From Alphaproteobacteria bacterium (lineage in GTDB: Bacteria > Pseudomonadota > Alphaproteobacteria > RF32 > CAG-239): a DNA stretch of 38,701 nucleotides. Position 1 is the stretch's first letter. Each line of letters begins with the position of its first letter. Location of the stretch: NCBI GenBank assembly GCA_017935485.1, contig JAGBHO010000020.1:1-38701 (forward strand), read 5' to 3'. The notes under the pieces were generated by a model. That model searched no databases and was not told the DNA's origin. It was given only the letters and a program-made list of their open reading frames with translations. Positions 1 through 8,702 of the stretch are shown here, one piece after another. The position numbers and the translations under genes are program-made.

Positions 1-14
1 AAGGAGAGGACTAA

Positions 15-63
15 TTCCCTCCCTGATGAGAAAATTAAATATGAGTGCATCAGAGGGAGGGAA
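15..63. repeat. imperfect inverted repeat (hairpin)
   Basis: The arms at 15-28 (TTCCCTCCCTGATG) and 48-63 pair with a 2-nt bulge around a 19-nt loop. No T-run follows on the plus strand. It may be the 3' end of an upstream transcript or one copy of a dispersed CCCTC/GAGGG hairpin; a related motif sits at 15034-15053. Confidence 0.5.
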
Positions 64-95
64 AACGAAAAATATGTATTTCTACATTTTTATGG

Positions 96-123
96 TTGAG
101 AAAACCGTTATTTGGTGTATAGT
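96..123 (+). promoter_or_regulatory. sigma70-type promoter of yajC-secDF
   Basis: TTGAGA (96-101), a 16-nt spacer and TATAGT (118-123) lie just upstream of yajC. Transcription would start near 130, leaving about a 30-nt leader that contains the AGGAG ribosome site near 150. Confidence 0.55.
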
Positions 124-158
124 AACCACGAAAATTTTTAATAAAATAGGAGAATACA

Positions 159-551
159 ATGTTCATTAGTGACGCTTTTGCACAAGTTTCCGGCGCAGCC
201 GCACCGGCAGGGTCAATGGCCGGAACTTTCATTCAGCTCGGGCTGATTTTTTTGATTTTTTATTTCTTGCTGATTCGTCCGCAGCAAAAGAAAATCAAAC
301 AGCACGAGGCTATGGTCGGCGCTTTGAAAAAAGGTGACCATATCATTACCGGCGGCGGAATTTATGCAAAAGTCGTAAAAGCTGATGATCCGATGGATTT
401 GACTGTTGAAATTGCCGAGGGCGTCAACGTGGTAATCAACCGTGCCACCGTGCGTGAAGTTCTGACGGCCGAGTTGTTGAAAGCCGCGCTGGAAGCCAAG
501 TCAAAAATGCTTGATAAGGCGGCAAATTCTAATAAGAAAAACAAAAAATAA
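159..551 (+). CDS. yajC: Sec translocon accessory protein YajC
   Basis: This 130-aa protein is the small single-span inner-membrane subunit that associates with SecD and SecF and supports Sec-dependent export. A short N-terminal segment is followed by one transmembrane helix at about residues 22-39. The family's RPQQKK motif comes right after it (40-45), then a compact cytoplasmic domain with the typical GDHIITGGGIYAKV stretch and a lysine-rich tail. The length is normal for the family. The ATG at 159 has an AGGAG site about 6 nt upstream. It is the first gene of yajC-secD-secF, with secD beginning 12 nt downstream, the usual bacterial arrangement. Confidence 0.95.
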   Translation: MFISDAFAQVSGAAAPAGSMAGTFIQLGLIFLIFYFLLIRPQQKKIKQHEAMVGALKKGDHIITGGGIYAKVVKADDPMDLTVEIAEGVNVVINRATVREVLTAELLKAALEAKSKMLDKAANSNKKNKK

Positions 552-563
552 GAAGGCAGCAAA

Positions 564-2114
564 ATGTATAAATTGTCACAAACCAGAATAATGATTATTA
601 TCGGCATCTGCCTTTTGGGAATCTTTTTTTCAATTCCCAATCTGATGCCGGAAAAAGCGGCTTCGCTTCCCAGCTGGTGGCAGCCGGTAAACCTCGGACT
701 GGATTTGCAGGGCGGTTCCAATCTGCTTTTGGAAGTCAAAATCGATGATGTTCTGAAAGAGAAAATGGATTCGATTGAAGACGGCATCCGTCAGACCTTG
801 CGTGAAAACAAGATTCGTTATCAGAGCCTCAAGGCCATGCCGGCGAATGTTCAGGTCAAGATTGAAAATCTGAACGCCCGCAACAAAGCTGCTTCTTTGT
901 TCCGCAAACTGGACAAAGACTATGATGTCAAAGAAGAAGCGGACGGCTTGCTTGTGATTTCTTATAACGAAATGGCCTTAAACGAGCTCAAGAGCAAAGT
1001 TGTTGACCAGTCTATTGAAATCGTCCGCCGCCGCATTGATGAGCTGGGTACCAAAGAACCGGTCATTCAGCGTCAGGGTGCTGACCGTATTGTCGTTCAG
1101 CTTCCGGGGCTGCAAAATCCCGAATATGTCAAGACCTTGCTCGGCAAAACCGCAAAGCTGAGCTTCCATCTGGTGGACAGCCGCAGTTCTGCATTGGATG
1201 CCCGCCGCGGCATGATTTCCAATTCATCCAAACTGGTTAAAGGATCTGAAGGCGAAACCTATGTTCTGGGGCGCAAAGCTATCGTAACCGGAGAACATCT
1301 GGTTGACGCTCAGGCCAGCTTTCAGGATCAGGAACCTGTAGTAAGTTTCAAGTTTGATACTTTCGGCGGCAAAAAATTTGGCGAAGTGACCAAAAACAAT
1401 ATCGGCGAACGTTTGGCGATTGTCTTGGATAACGAGGTCATTTCGGCCCCGACGATTCAAAGCGCCATTTTGGGCGGCAGCGGTATTATCAGCGGCAGTT
1501 TTACGGCAAAATCGGCAAATGATCTGGCATTGCTGCTGCGTTCCGGTGCATTGCCCGCACCTCTGGAAGTATTGGAAGAACGGACTGTCGGTGCCGGTCT
1601 TGGGGCCGATTCCATCCGCGCCGGTGCGGTTGCCTGTGTAATTGGCCTGATTGCCGTTGTGGCATTTATTATTGCGGCTTATGGCCTGTTTGGCATTTTC
1701 ACGACCGTTGCCGTCTTTACCAACCTGTTTTTGATGCTTGGTATTCTGAGCTTTATCGGCGCAACGCTGACTTTGCCCGGAATTGCCGGTATTATCCTGA
1801 CAATCGGTATGGCGGTTGATGCCAACGTATTGATTTTTGAACGGATGCGTGAAGAAGTCAAAGCCGGGCGCTCCCCGCGCGATGCGGCTGATGCCGGCTT
1901 TACCGAAGCCTGGACGACAATTGTGGATTCCAACCTCACGACTCTGGTTGCCGCCATTGTCCTGTTCTGGTTCGGAACCGGTCCGGTTCGCGGCTTTGCC
2001 GTAACTTTGGCAATCGGTATCGCAACCTCGATGTTTACGTCGGTAACCGTAACCCGCGTTATTATCGCCACTTGGCTGAATAAGGCAAAACCGACCAAAT
2101 TGCCGATTATGTAA
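564..2114 (+). CDS. secD: protein translocase subunit SecD
   Basis: SecD is the larger half of the proton-driven SecDF complex, which pulls preproteins out on the periplasmic side of SecYEG. The 516-aa product has an N-terminal helix (about 8-26), the family motif D47-LQGG around 47-51, a large periplasmic domain, and a C-terminal bundle of about five helices. That bundle includes the conserved segment GMAVDANVLIFERMREE, whose aspartate is the likely proton-relay residue. Length and domain order are normal for alphaproteobacterial SecD. The ATG follows an AAGGCAGC ribosome site. secF starts 11 nt after the stop, so the three genes should be one transcript. Confidence 0.97.
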   Translation: MYKLSQTRIMIIIGICLLGIFFSIPNLMPEKAASLPSWWQPVNLGLDLQGGSNLLLEVKIDDVLKEKMDSIEDGIRQTLRENKIRYQSLKAMPANVQVKIENLNARNKAASLFRKLDKDYDVKEEADGLLVISYNEMALNELKSKVVDQSIEIVRRRIDELGTKEPVIQRQGADRIVVQLPGLQNPEYVKTLLGKTAKLSFHLVDSRSSALDARRGMISNSSKLVKGSEGETYVLGRKAIVTGEHLVDAQASFQDQEPVVSFKFDTFGGKKFGEVTKNNIGERLAIVLDNEVISAPTIQSAILGGSGIISGSFTAKSANDLALLLRSGALPAPLEVLEERTVGAGLGADSIRAGAVACVIGLIAVVAFIIAAYGLFGIFTTVAVFTNLFLMLGILSFIGATLTLPGIAGIILTIGMAVDANVLIFERMREEVKAGRSPRDAADAGFTEAWTTIVDSNLTTLVAAIVLFWFGTGPVRGFAVTLAIGIATSMFTSVTVTRVIIATWLNKAKPTKLPIM

Positions 2115-2125
2115 GGATAAGAAAA

Positions 2126-3064
2126 ATGAGAATTTTTAGTTGGATTACCAAAGATACAAACATAAACTTTATGGGACGCAAAAAGCTGACTTACGGCATA
2201 TCGGTAGTCTGTTTTGTGCTCGCGGTCATATTGATTGCCGTCAAAGGCTTTAATTTCGGTATTGATTTCTCCGGCGGTATTCTGATGGAGATTAAAAGCG
2301 AACAGCCGCTTAATCTAACGGACATCAGAAACAAACTGGAAAGCGTTAATATCGGCGAAGTTAATCTCCAGACTATCGGAGACAAAGGCGACGAACTTAT
2401 GATTCGGGCCGAAGCTGATAATTTGGATGAGGAAGGACAGCGTTTGGCCGTAAAGAATATTAAGGAAGTTTTGGGCAGCGATATCGAATACCGCAAAATT
2501 GAAACAGTCGGTCCGCAAGTCGGTGATGAACTGAAGGTTGCCGGTACCATTGCTTCCCTGATTGCCATTCTGGCCATCTCTGCTTATATTTGGATTCGTT
2601 TTGAATGGCAGTTTGCGCTGGGGGCTTTGGTCAGTCTGTTCCATGACGTTATTATTACGTTAGGGTTGTTGTCTCTTTTCGGAATGGACTTCAGTCTGAC
2701 GACCATTGCCGCTATTTTAACGCTTGCCGGATATTCGGTGAATGACAAGGTTGTAACTTATGACCGTATTCGGGAAAACCTGCGCAAATTTACCAAAATG
2801 CCGCAGGAAGCCCTGCTCAACAAAAGTATCAATGACATCTTTTCCCGCACGTTGCTGACCGGTTTCAGTACAATTTTTGCCGCATTGGCATTGTTGATTT
2901 TTGGCGGAGAAACTTTGCGCAGCTTTGCTTTTACCATTGTTTGGGGCGTCATTGTCGGAACTTATTCTTCCATTTATGTCGCTACCGGCATTTTGGATTT
3001 GTTTGACTTGCGCAAAACGCAGGAGGCTTCCCAAAACGTCAATCCTTTCGGTAATGTCGAATAG
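2126..3064 (+). CDS. secF: protein translocase subunit SecF
   Basis: SecF is the smaller partner of SecD in the export complex. The 312-aa product has an N-terminal helix (about 25-40), the family signature FGIDFSGG near 46-53, a periplasmic domain, and five C-terminal helices. These include the AGYSVNDKVVTYDRIREN segment that mirrors the SecD functional helix. The ATG at 2126 is preceded by an AAGGATAAG ribosome site. It is the last gene of the yajC-secD-secF operon; a strong hairpin with a T-run follows 20 nt after the stop. Confidence 0.97.
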   Translation: MRIFSWITKDTNINFMGRKKLTYGISVVCFVLAVILIAVKGFNFGIDFSGGILMEIKSEQPLNLTDIRNKLESVNIGEVNLQTIGDKGDELMIRAEADNLDEEGQRLAVKNIKEVLGSDIEYRKIETVGPQVGDELKVAGTIASLIAILAISAYIWIRFEWQFALGALVSLFHDVIITLGLLSLFGMDFSLTTIAAILTLAGYSVNDKVVTYDRIRENLRKFTKMPQEALLNKSINDIFSRTLLTGFSTIFAALALLIFGGETLRSFAFTIVWGVIVGTYSSIYVATGILDLFDLRKTQEASQNVNPFGNVE

Positions 3065-3083
3065 GAAGACATAGGGTTATCCC

Positions 3084-3126
3084 ACGGCGGAGATAAGGTT
3101 TTTCCTTGTTTCCCGCCGTTTTTTTT
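3084..3126 (+). terminator. intrinsic terminator after secF
   Basis: ACGGCGG (3084-3090) pairs with CCGCCGT (3113-3119). An inner stem of AGATAAGG with CCTTGTTT extends it, and a run of T follows. It ends the yajC-secDF transcript. Confidence 0.85.
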
Positions 3127-3135
3127 ATTTTGCTG

Positions 3136-3164
3136 TTGAAAAATTCAAAAGAATGTGCTACATC
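3136..3164 (+). promoter_or_regulatory. possible promoter for the 3184 gene
   Basis: TTGAAA (3136-3141), a 17-nt spacer and TACATC (3159-3164). The -10 box is weak, but position and spacing fit the following gene. Confidence 0.35.
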
Positions 3165-3183
3165 AATATCATAATTTGAAACC

Positions 3184-3558
3184 ATGGATGTTGTAATGAT
3201 TATTGATGGTAACAATAAAAAACAAAGAAGCATTCTGACCAATAAATGCTTCTATCAGACAACCGCAAAAATCATGCGTGACTTTGAGCAAAAGGGTTAC
3301 GCAAACTCCGCCGACGAAACTGTAAAGGTAATTTCCGCCTACCACGAAATCGTCAAGAAAAAATCCCGCAATCACTATAATAATGACTATAACGCCGCTT
3401 TTCAAAAAATTGATGAAGCCATTGACAGTCTGGCCAACAAAGTCTTTTATGATTATGATAAAAAACGCCACGACATTGCTTATCAGTCTTTTGAAGAATT
3501 TGATTATGTCGGTGCCATCGTCAATCGCCAGCTTTCTAAAAAAAGCAGTTTTTCTTAA
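3184..3558 (+). CDS. hypothetical protein, 124 aa
   Basis: I do not recognise a family. The protein is cytoplasmic, with no signal peptide or membrane helix. It is rich in Lys, Asn, Tyr and Asp and looks mostly helical. Possible starts are ATG 3184 and ATG 3196; neither has a strong ribosome site. It stands alone, with the secF terminator and a candidate promoter upstream and the gpsA-like promoter downstream, so it is probably monocistronic. Its base composition resembles the neighbours, which supports a real gene over a chance frame. Confidence 0.6.
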   Translation: MDVVMIIDGNNKKQRSILTNKCFYQTTAKIMRDFEQKGYANSADETVKVISAYHEIVKKKSRNHYNNDYNAAFQKIDEAIDSLANKVFYDYDKKRHDIAYQSFEEFDYVGAIVNRQLSKKSSFS

Positions 3559-3605
3559 AATTTTTTTCACTCCTTCTTATTTCTGGCAATAAGTCAATAA
3601 AGCAA

Positions 3606-3634
3606 TTGCCAACCGGCGCAGAATATCCTATAAA
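3606..3634 (+). promoter_or_regulatory. promoter of the gpsA-like gene
   Basis: TTGCCA (3606-3611), a 17-nt spacer and TATAAA (3629-3634). Transcription would begin near 3641, which makes the in-frame ATG at 3641 unlikely as the start and supports ATG 3674. Confidence 0.6.
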
Positions 3635-3673
3635 ATAGTCATGACGTTTCTTGAACTTTTTAAAGGACAAGCC

Positions 3674-4651
3674 ATGAAAAAAATTTCATTAATCGGATGT
3701 GGCCGCTGGGGAACCTTCCTCGGCTGGTATGCCGGAAATTGTGCCGGTTTTGAACAGGTTGACATGTATGATATCCCAACCTCCCCAAACTTTGTCGAGC
3801 TGCGTGACACCCGCAAGAATGCTTATTTGCGTCTGTCGGATAATATGTTTCTGCATGAAGATATTGCCGATGTGTTGCAAAATGACATTGTGATCGTGTC
3901 TATCGGCTGTCAGCATTTGCGTTCGTTGGCGCGTCAGCTGAACAATTATAATTTGGACGGCAAAACTTTTCTGCTGGCAATGAAAGGGCTGGAAGAACCG
4001 GGAGCAAAAACCTTGCAACAGGTTTTTGAAGAAGAAATCAGACAAAATATCCATGTCGCCGTTATTGTCGGTCCCGGCCATGTTCAGGATTATATGAAAG
4101 GCGTGCCTTCTTGCGCCGTGATTGACAGCTATGAACCGGAAACCAAAGACCGTTTGATCAAATTGCTTTCCAGTGACCTGATTCGCTTTTATTACGGTAC
4201 GGATATGATCGGCAATCAGATCGGGGCTGCTTTGAAAAACGTAATCGGTATTGCCGCCGGCATTCTGGACGGATTGGAGTGGTACGGCTTGAAAGGCGCG
4301 TTAATGGCGCGGGCTCCGATAGAGGTCGGCCGCTTTATCAGACATTTTGGCGGCAACCCGCAAAATGCTTACGGATTGGCACATTTGGGGGATTATGAAG
4401 CCACGTTGTTTTCGCCGCACAGCCACAATCGCAAATTTGGCGAAATGTTTGCCAAAGGTCAGGATTTCGGGAAGCTTGCCGAAGGCGTTGCCACGCTCAA
4501 AGCTGTCAAAATGATTGCTGACGAGCAGGGAATAGACATGCCGATTTGTCAGGCATTATATAAAGCCGTGTATGAAAAAGCCGATATTAAAAGCGTTTTG
4601 AAATCTATGTTCGAAAGAGATTTGAAAAGCGAATTCGAAAGTATCTGTTAA
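3674..4651 (+). CDS. gpsA: NAD(P)-dependent glycerol-3-phosphate dehydrogenase
   Basis: GpsA reduces dihydroxyacetone phosphate to sn-glycerol-3-phosphate for phospholipid synthesis. The 325-aa product starts with a Rossmann dinucleotide loop GCGRWG (8-13). It keeps the substrate lysine K104 (AMKG), the catalytic lysine K188 (AALKNVIG) and the aspartate D240 (HLGD). The usual SGPSFA segment is GPGHV, and the segment after LGD is also divergent, so this is a sub-branch of the family. ATG 3674 is preferred over the in-frame ATG 3641 because AAAGGACAA precedes it and the promoter start point falls near 3641. The gene is monocistronic. Confidence 0.85.
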   Translation: MKKISLIGCGRWGTFLGWYAGNCAGFEQVDMYDIPTSPNFVELRDTRKNAYLRLSDNMFLHEDIADVLQNDIVIVSIGCQHLRSLARQLNNYNLDGKTFLLAMKGLEEPGAKTLQQVFEEEIRQNIHVAVIVGPGHVQDYMKGVPSCAVIDSYEPETKDRLIKLLSSDLIRFYYGTDMIGNQIGAALKNVIGIAAGILDGLEWYGLKGALMARAPIEVGRFIRHFGGNPQNAYGLAHLGDYEATLFSPHSHNRKFGEMFAKGQDFGKLAEGVATLKAVKMIADEQGIDMPICQALYKAVYEKADIKSVLKSMFERDLKSEFESIC

Positions 4652-4657
4652 AATAAA

Positions 4658-4685
4658 ATGCCGGAGTTAATCTCCGGCATTTTCG
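4658..4685. terminator. bidirectional terminator between convergent genes
   Basis: ATGCCGGAG (4658-4666) and CTCCGGCAT (4672-4680) form a perfect 9-bp stem with a TTAAT loop, with T-rich flanks on both strands. The hairpin includes the last codons and stop of the minus-strand gene that ends at 4667. Confidence 0.75.
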
Positions 4686-5326
4686 TTAAAGTTTGCATCA
4701 ATAATTTCCTGACGGTTATAAATTTCTTCAAAAGCGGCAATCGCTTCGGTACAGTCTTTGACCAAAGCCTGTTTGGCTTCTGGATGTTCTTCGTCATGAA
4801 CAATTTTGCGCAGAATTTCCATTTCTTGAGCCTGCATGGCCGGATTCTCTTCAATCAGCTCACCGGTCAGACGCTGATATTTCTGATTGGCGATTCTCAA
4901 AATGTCCATACTGCCGGCTTCGTTACCGGAATCATATTGCGATAAAAACAATAAATTGGCACAAAGCGCATATTGGTCTTTTAACTCTGTAAAGCCGAGG
5001 ATATTTTGCGGCTCTGTCAGTGTCTCGCCGGCAGCAGCCTCTTCTGTCCGGCCGTCAGTCTCGGCCTGCGGCAGGGAATTGCGGCTGATGGTATAGCCGA
5101 TAAGAGCCAGAATAACAATGACGGCAGCGATAATGTAAATTTCATATGCCTTCAGTTTGACCGGATGAAGCGCGATACTTTTTTCCTCCGGCTTTTCTTT
5201 TTCCTGAAGTCTGCCGGCCTCATCTCTGACGGGTTTGGGATTTTTATCATTTTTTAAACGCGGATTTTTATTCCGCCGGTATTGGTTGTTCTTTTTCTGA
5301 GGCTTTTTGCCTGTGGTCTCCGCCAT
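4667..5326 (-). CDS. single-span membrane protein of unknown function
   Basis: The product is 219 aa. An N-terminal cytoplasmic tail rich in Lys, Asn and Pro (about 1-60) is followed by one membrane helix (about 62-81) and a helical C-terminal domain, acidic overall, predicted to be periplasmic. The layout resembles tail-anchored TPR-like envelope proteins, but I see no clear TPR repeat and do not assign a family. The start is set at 5326 (MAETTGKK), where AGGGGAC sits 6-7 nt upstream; a longer reading from 5386 would cover that site. It is divergent from the 5529 gene. Confidence 0.75.
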   Translation of the reverse strand: MAETTGKKPQKKNNQYRRNKNPRLKNDKNPKPVRDEAGRLQEKEKPEEKSIALHPVKLKAYEIYIIAAVIVILALIGYTISRNSLPQAETDGRTEEAAAGETLTEPQNILGFTELKDQYALCANLLFLSQYDSGNEAGSMDILRIANQKYQRLTGELIEENPAMQAQEMEILRKIVHDEEHPEAKQALVKDCTEAIAAFEEIYNRQEIIDANFNENAGD

Positions 5327-5465
5327 TATATGTCCCCTGCTGAATTGAATTAATCCTAATCTACTGCCGATCTTGCCAAGAATCAATAGATAAGCTCAAT
5401 ATATAATAATTTTTTGAACCGCTGACATTTATACATACCATATTATACCCAGCTCGTTTCTGAAA

Positions 5466-5493
5466 TTGCTTTAATCTGAATTTAATCTAAAAT
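5466..5493 (+). promoter_or_regulatory. possible promoter of the 5529 gene
   Basis: TTGCTT (5466-5471), a 16-nt spacer and TAAAAT (5488-5493). The remainder of the 200-nt divergent interval (5327-5528) is AT-rich with nothing else I recognise. Confidence 0.35.
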
Positions 5494-5528
5494 ACCAAGC
5501 AATTTTGAACTTTAAGGACTGCAGAACT

Positions 5529-6200
5529 ATGAAAAAATATTTTTTGTCGCCGCTTTTTATGCCGGTTGTCGTTTCTTTGCTCTGGTTGGGAATGATGGAT
5601 GTTGTTTTTGCTTTCTTTCCCCAAACGTTGCCGGCAATTGCCCAAAACGGTGGTTTGATTGAAAAAATAACGCATGTTTTATATATTTTGATGGTCGGCT
5701 TCTTTATTGTGTATTACAAAGATTTCTTTAGAATAAGGAGCGATTATTTTATTTTTGTTTTCTTGGGCATATGCGCCTTTTTGAGAGAAGCCGGAATCCA
5801 ACATCACCTGACGGTACACGATTCGACGCCGTTTAAATCCCGCTTTTTTACCAATCCCGATAATCCTTTGTCGGAAAAAATTATTTTCGGTTTGGTTCTG
5901 TTACTGGTCTTTGGGCTGGTTATCCGTCTGGCCGTCAGATACAGCCGTTATCTGATAGCGTCTTTTCTGAAATTCCGCTTAATCGGCTGGTCTTCTGCCG
6001 TTTTGTGCACAATGCTGGTTGTTGGCAAATTCGTAGACCGCTTTCCGTCAAATTTCAAACATTATACCGGCGAACGTTTGAATCCGGTAATGATAAATAA
6101 TCTGATGCTGATTGAAGAAACTGCTGAAATGTTGCTGCCGCTGATTGTCATTATCTTTTTGGCACAATATCATTTATTGCAGAAAGAGCGCTGGGACTAA
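5529..6200 (+). CDS. multi-pass inner-membrane protein, unknown function
   Basis: The 223-aa product has about six predicted membrane helices (near 10-31, 46-63, 73-85, 117-136, 152-168, 200-216). The loop between helices 3 and 4 carries a polar conserved-looking stretch (REAGIQHH, then a DSTPFKSRFF-like segment). The last helix is preceded by the motif IEETAEMLLPL. I recognise the general form of a bacterial membrane-protein family but cannot name it. ATG 5529 is chosen over TTG 5505 because AAGGAC lies 10 nt upstream. The 3' end overlaps the convergent 6197 gene by 4 nt. Confidence 0.75.
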   Translation: MKKYFLSPLFMPVVVSLLWLGMMDVVFAFFPQTLPAIAQNGGLIEKITHVLYILMVGFFIVYYKDFFRIRSDYFIFVFLGICAFLREAGIQHHLTVHDSTPFKSRFFTNPDNPLSEKIIFGLVLLLVFGLVIRLAVRYSRYLIASFLKFRLIGWSSAVLCTMLVVGKFVDRFPSNFKHYTGERLNPVMINNLMLIEETAEMLLPLIVIIFLAQYHLLQKERWD

Positions 6201-8152
6201 TCTCGGCCTCTTTTTTTGCCGGCATGAAAAGAAAGGTCGATTCCTTTCTTACTCATATCTTTCAGCAAAATGTCAAAATCACGGCGCAGCGGATCGGAAT
6301 CAATCAGCTCTTGTCTGTATCTGGCGCCGATTTTACTGGATGCTTGTTTGTATTGTGTCAGGTTTTGCAAAGCTTTCAGAGAGTTTCCCGAGATAATGGT
6401 TTCAAGCCTTTCCTGCCGCTGTGCTTCAATGTCCGCAAAACACAAAGATTTGAAATTATCGCTGTAGTGGGCGTCAGGATCAGAAAAATTCAACTTTGCC
6501 TGTATCCGGTTTTTCTCGGCAATTTGATTATACATTTTTATCAGCCCGAACATATTTTGGTTCTGCCGGCTGGCAATGTTTTCATAAGCCGCGGATATGG
6601 TCGGTGCGTTAAAGACTTTTGTCTGATAAAAGTATTCAAACCGGTCGGGAGAAAAAGTATTTGCCGGGCTGTTTGTCAGTTCGCCGAATTTCAAAATTTC
6701 CCGACACAGCGGCATTTTATAAAAACCGCATTGCTCCTCAAAATCCATGTCGTTAAGATATTGCTGTATTTTCCTGTCCGTCCAGTTGATAAGGTCAATA
6801 TCAGTCGTTTTTATTCCGATTTTTTCAGAAGCAACATCGTTTTCAATGCATTTGTTCAGTCCGGCCAGCAGCTTTTGCAGCTCTTGCCCCGGAACAAACC
6901 TGCTTTCGGCAATCTTGTCGATAACGGGCTGTAAAGCGCCGCCGTTTTGTGGTGTCCGGCTGCGATTCTTTTGCATATTCTGCTGCAATCGCCGCAAAAT
7001 GGCAATGTTGCTTTCGGTAATTTCCTTTTTGCCTTTTGTTCTGTATGTTACCTGATAATCATAACTTTCCAAATCCAAAGCCGGATGATTCTCTCCCAAA
7101 GCTTTTACGATTTTGTCGGTGGGCGTCTGACCTTTGCTGTCATAAAAGGCTGTCATTTGCTCAATAACGTCACTTATGCCGCGAACTTCGTCATGAATTA
7201 AATCTCTCAACATGCCGTAAGTTTTAGCCAGAGCAATTCCGTCTTGCCGGTTGCTTTGAAAAATCTCAAACTCGGTTGCCGGCAGTTCCTTGGCAATCGT
7301 CCGCAGTTCATGAAAATGTGCCGGCGTGACTTTTGAGGTATAAGCCTGATAGGTATAATCACCGATTCCGTATGTGTGATTCTGAGTGCCGTACATATTG
7401 GTCTGTTGGCGGAACAGTGAATCTTTGTTGGTGATAGCCTCCGGCAGCACATTTTGCAGTAAGCCGGTATAAGTCGATTCGCTCAGCCTTTGTGCCCGGT
7501 CGGAATAAATCGTGTAAAAAGCCGAATTTAATGTTTTGATCAAATTTGTATCTGTATTCTGCGCCAGCATTTCTTGTAAATATTTGAGCTGCATGGCTTT
7601 AAAGTTCCGGCTGTTTTCATAATCAATGCTGTACACGTTGCGCATGATTGACGAAATATCTTCGGCATCATCGCCGCGGCTTGCAAATTTTTCCAGCGTT
7701 GCCGCGGCATTTTCAAACATCAGCCCCGGTTTTTCCGGACATAGAAATTCGGCGCATTGTACCGCGCCGGGCATAATTTCGCCGGCCAAGTCTTTATATT
7801 CCCCGCCGATATTATGCTTCTGCAGTATTTTCTGATAAGCTGCCGAGTGCTTTTGACATTGTGTCAGCACTCCGGAGTCAAAAAGATTGATAAGGGCAAG
7901 ATAAGTGTTGCTGCCGTTCAATAAACAAATATCGCGCTTGTTGATTTTTTCCGTCCGGAAAAAGTCGCTGAAATTCAGGTTATATAAGATTTTTGCAAAT
8001 TTCTCGGAGAATAGGGCGCATTCGGCTTTTTCTTCATACCCGAAAGCTTCCGGATTCAAATCGGGACAATTTTGTGCCCGCCATATGTCGGAAACAATCT
8101 TATCCATTCCGTTATCCTGCCAGATTTGTAAAGCTTCTTTTATCGGCATCAT
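6197..8152 (-). CDS. large cytoplasmic protein of unknown function, 651 aa
   Basis: A long soluble, mostly helical, glutamine- and asparagine-rich protein with no signal peptide, membrane helix or motif I recognise. The start is placed at the tandem ATGs 8152/8149 because GCAGGAC precedes them. The frame stays open upstream to 8365, but that part reads through the tRNA-derived repeat element and is not credible coding sequence. It lies downstream of tRNA-Val and its terminator, so it should have its own promoter. Size, unique sequence and position next to a tRNA and a repeat element suggest accessory or lineage-specific content. No function is assigned. Confidence 0.75.
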   Translation of the reverse strand: MMPIKEALQIWQDNGMDKIVSDIWRAQNCPDLNPEAFGYEEKAECALFSEKFAKILYNLNFSDFFRTEKINKRDICLLNGSNTYLALINLFDSGVLTQCQKHSAAYQKILQKHNIGGEYKDLAGEIMPGAVQCAEFLCPEKPGLMFENAAATLEKFASRGDDAEDISSIMRNVYSIDYENSRNFKAMQLKYLQEMLAQNTDTNLIKTLNSAFYTIYSDRAQRLSESTYTGLLQNVLPEAITNKDSLFRQQTNMYGTQNHTYGIGDYTYQAYTSKVTPAHFHELRTIAKELPATEFEIFQSNRQDGIALAKTYGMLRDLIHDEVRGISDVIEQMTAFYDSKGQTPTDKIVKALGENHPALDLESYDYQVTYRTKGKKEITESNIAILRRLQQNMQKNRSRTPQNGGALQPVIDKIAESRFVPGQELQKLLAGLNKCIENDVASEKIGIKTTDIDLINWTDRKIQQYLNDMDFEEQCGFYKMPLCREILKFGELTNSPANTFSPDRFEYFYQTKVFNAPTISAAYENIASRQNQNMFGLIKMYNQIAEKNRIQAKLNFSDPDAHYSDNFKSLCFADIEAQRQERLETIISGNSLKALQNLTQYKQASSKIGARYRQELIDSDPLRRDFDILLKDMSKKGIDLSFHAGKKRGRD

Positions 8153-8243
8153 GTCTTCTGTCCTGCATTTTATAATATAAATCACTATACCATAACCGGA
8201 GTCCGCGGGCAAGAAAAAAGGCTTCCGGAATAGAAACCTTAAT

Positions 8244-8267
8244 AAAATTGGTGGGTATGACAAGGAT
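8244..8267 (-). repeat. duplicate of the tRNA-Val 3' end (24 bp)
   Basis: These 24 bases are identical to 8459-8482, which is the 3' end of tRNA-Val (discriminator base, CCA and part of the T stem) plus four downstream bases. The interval 8153-8463, which has no gene, holds this copy, the element at 8259-8420 and the tRNA terminator. Confidence 0.85.
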
Positions 8268-8420
8268 ACGCTGCCGTGCAGCTCGTCCCTTCGGTATCTA
8301 AGCGCGCTGCGGTTGCTGCCGCTTCCCTGGCTTGCTAAGATATTCCGAAGATGTTGCAGACCCAAACAACAAACCGTTGTTGTTTGGCCTTAGCCATCTT
8401 TTGCAAGTTCGCTCCTTGTC
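8259..8420. mobile_element. MITE-like or palindromic repeat element beside tRNA-Val
   Basis: The 162-bp segment is bounded by perfect 8-bp inverted repeats, GACAAGGA (8259-8266) and TCCTTGTC (8413-8420). The right end, 8404-8420, is a 16/17 inverted copy of the tRNA-Val T arm at 8474-8490. It contains an 11-bp perfect hairpin (8362-8372 with 8377-8387, loop ACCG) and GC-rich internal palindromes. No transposase is present. Calling it mobile is an inference from its ends; it could also be a dispersed palindromic repeat. Confidence 0.45.
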
Positions 8421-8427
8421 TGAATAT

Positions 8428-8456
8428 GAAAAAAAGCCTGCACAAGGCAGGCTTTT
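8428..8456 (-). terminator. intrinsic terminator of tRNA-Val
   Basis: AAAAGCCTGC (8432-8441) and GCAGGCTTTT (8447-8456) form a perfect 10-bp stem. On the minus strand it ends in a T-run, just downstream of the tRNA. Confidence 0.85.
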
Positions 8457-8463
8457 ATAAAAT

Positions 8464-8538
<75 letters not shown>

Positions 8539-8551
8539 GTTAATACACAGA

Positions 8552-8580
8552 TATATAAAGGATGAAAAATAAAAAGGCAA
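8552..8580 (-). promoter_or_regulatory. promoter of tRNA-Val
   Basis: On the minus strand, TTGCCT (8580-8575), a 17-nt spacer and TATATA (8557-8552) lie 13 nt upstream of the mature tRNA. Confidence 0.6.
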
Positions 8581-8702
8581 GAAAAATTTTTGCAAAAATG
8601 CAATTAATGCCGGCCCGGGGTTCAATTTGGCCTGAGAGGCTTTCGTTATCAAAAATTTAATGATTTATTGCCATAATAAAATCAAAGTAATTAAAGGAAA
8701 AT

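Noticed and set aside
3641-3673. Upstream in-frame ATG of the gpsA-like gene
   Set aside because: The proposed transcript starts at about this position and the ribosome site lies just before ATG 3674.
8335-8397. 20-codon minus-strand frame (MAKAKQQRF...) with AAGGAG 14 nt upstream
   Set aside because: It is very short, the ribosome site is too far from the ATG, and it spans the perfect hairpin of the repeat element, so it is more likely chance.
8581-8702. Riboswitch in the leader of the N-formylglutamate amidohydrolase gene
   Set aside because: The GC-rich patch near 8609-8640 drew attention, but I could not fit it to any riboswitch class or a convincing fold.
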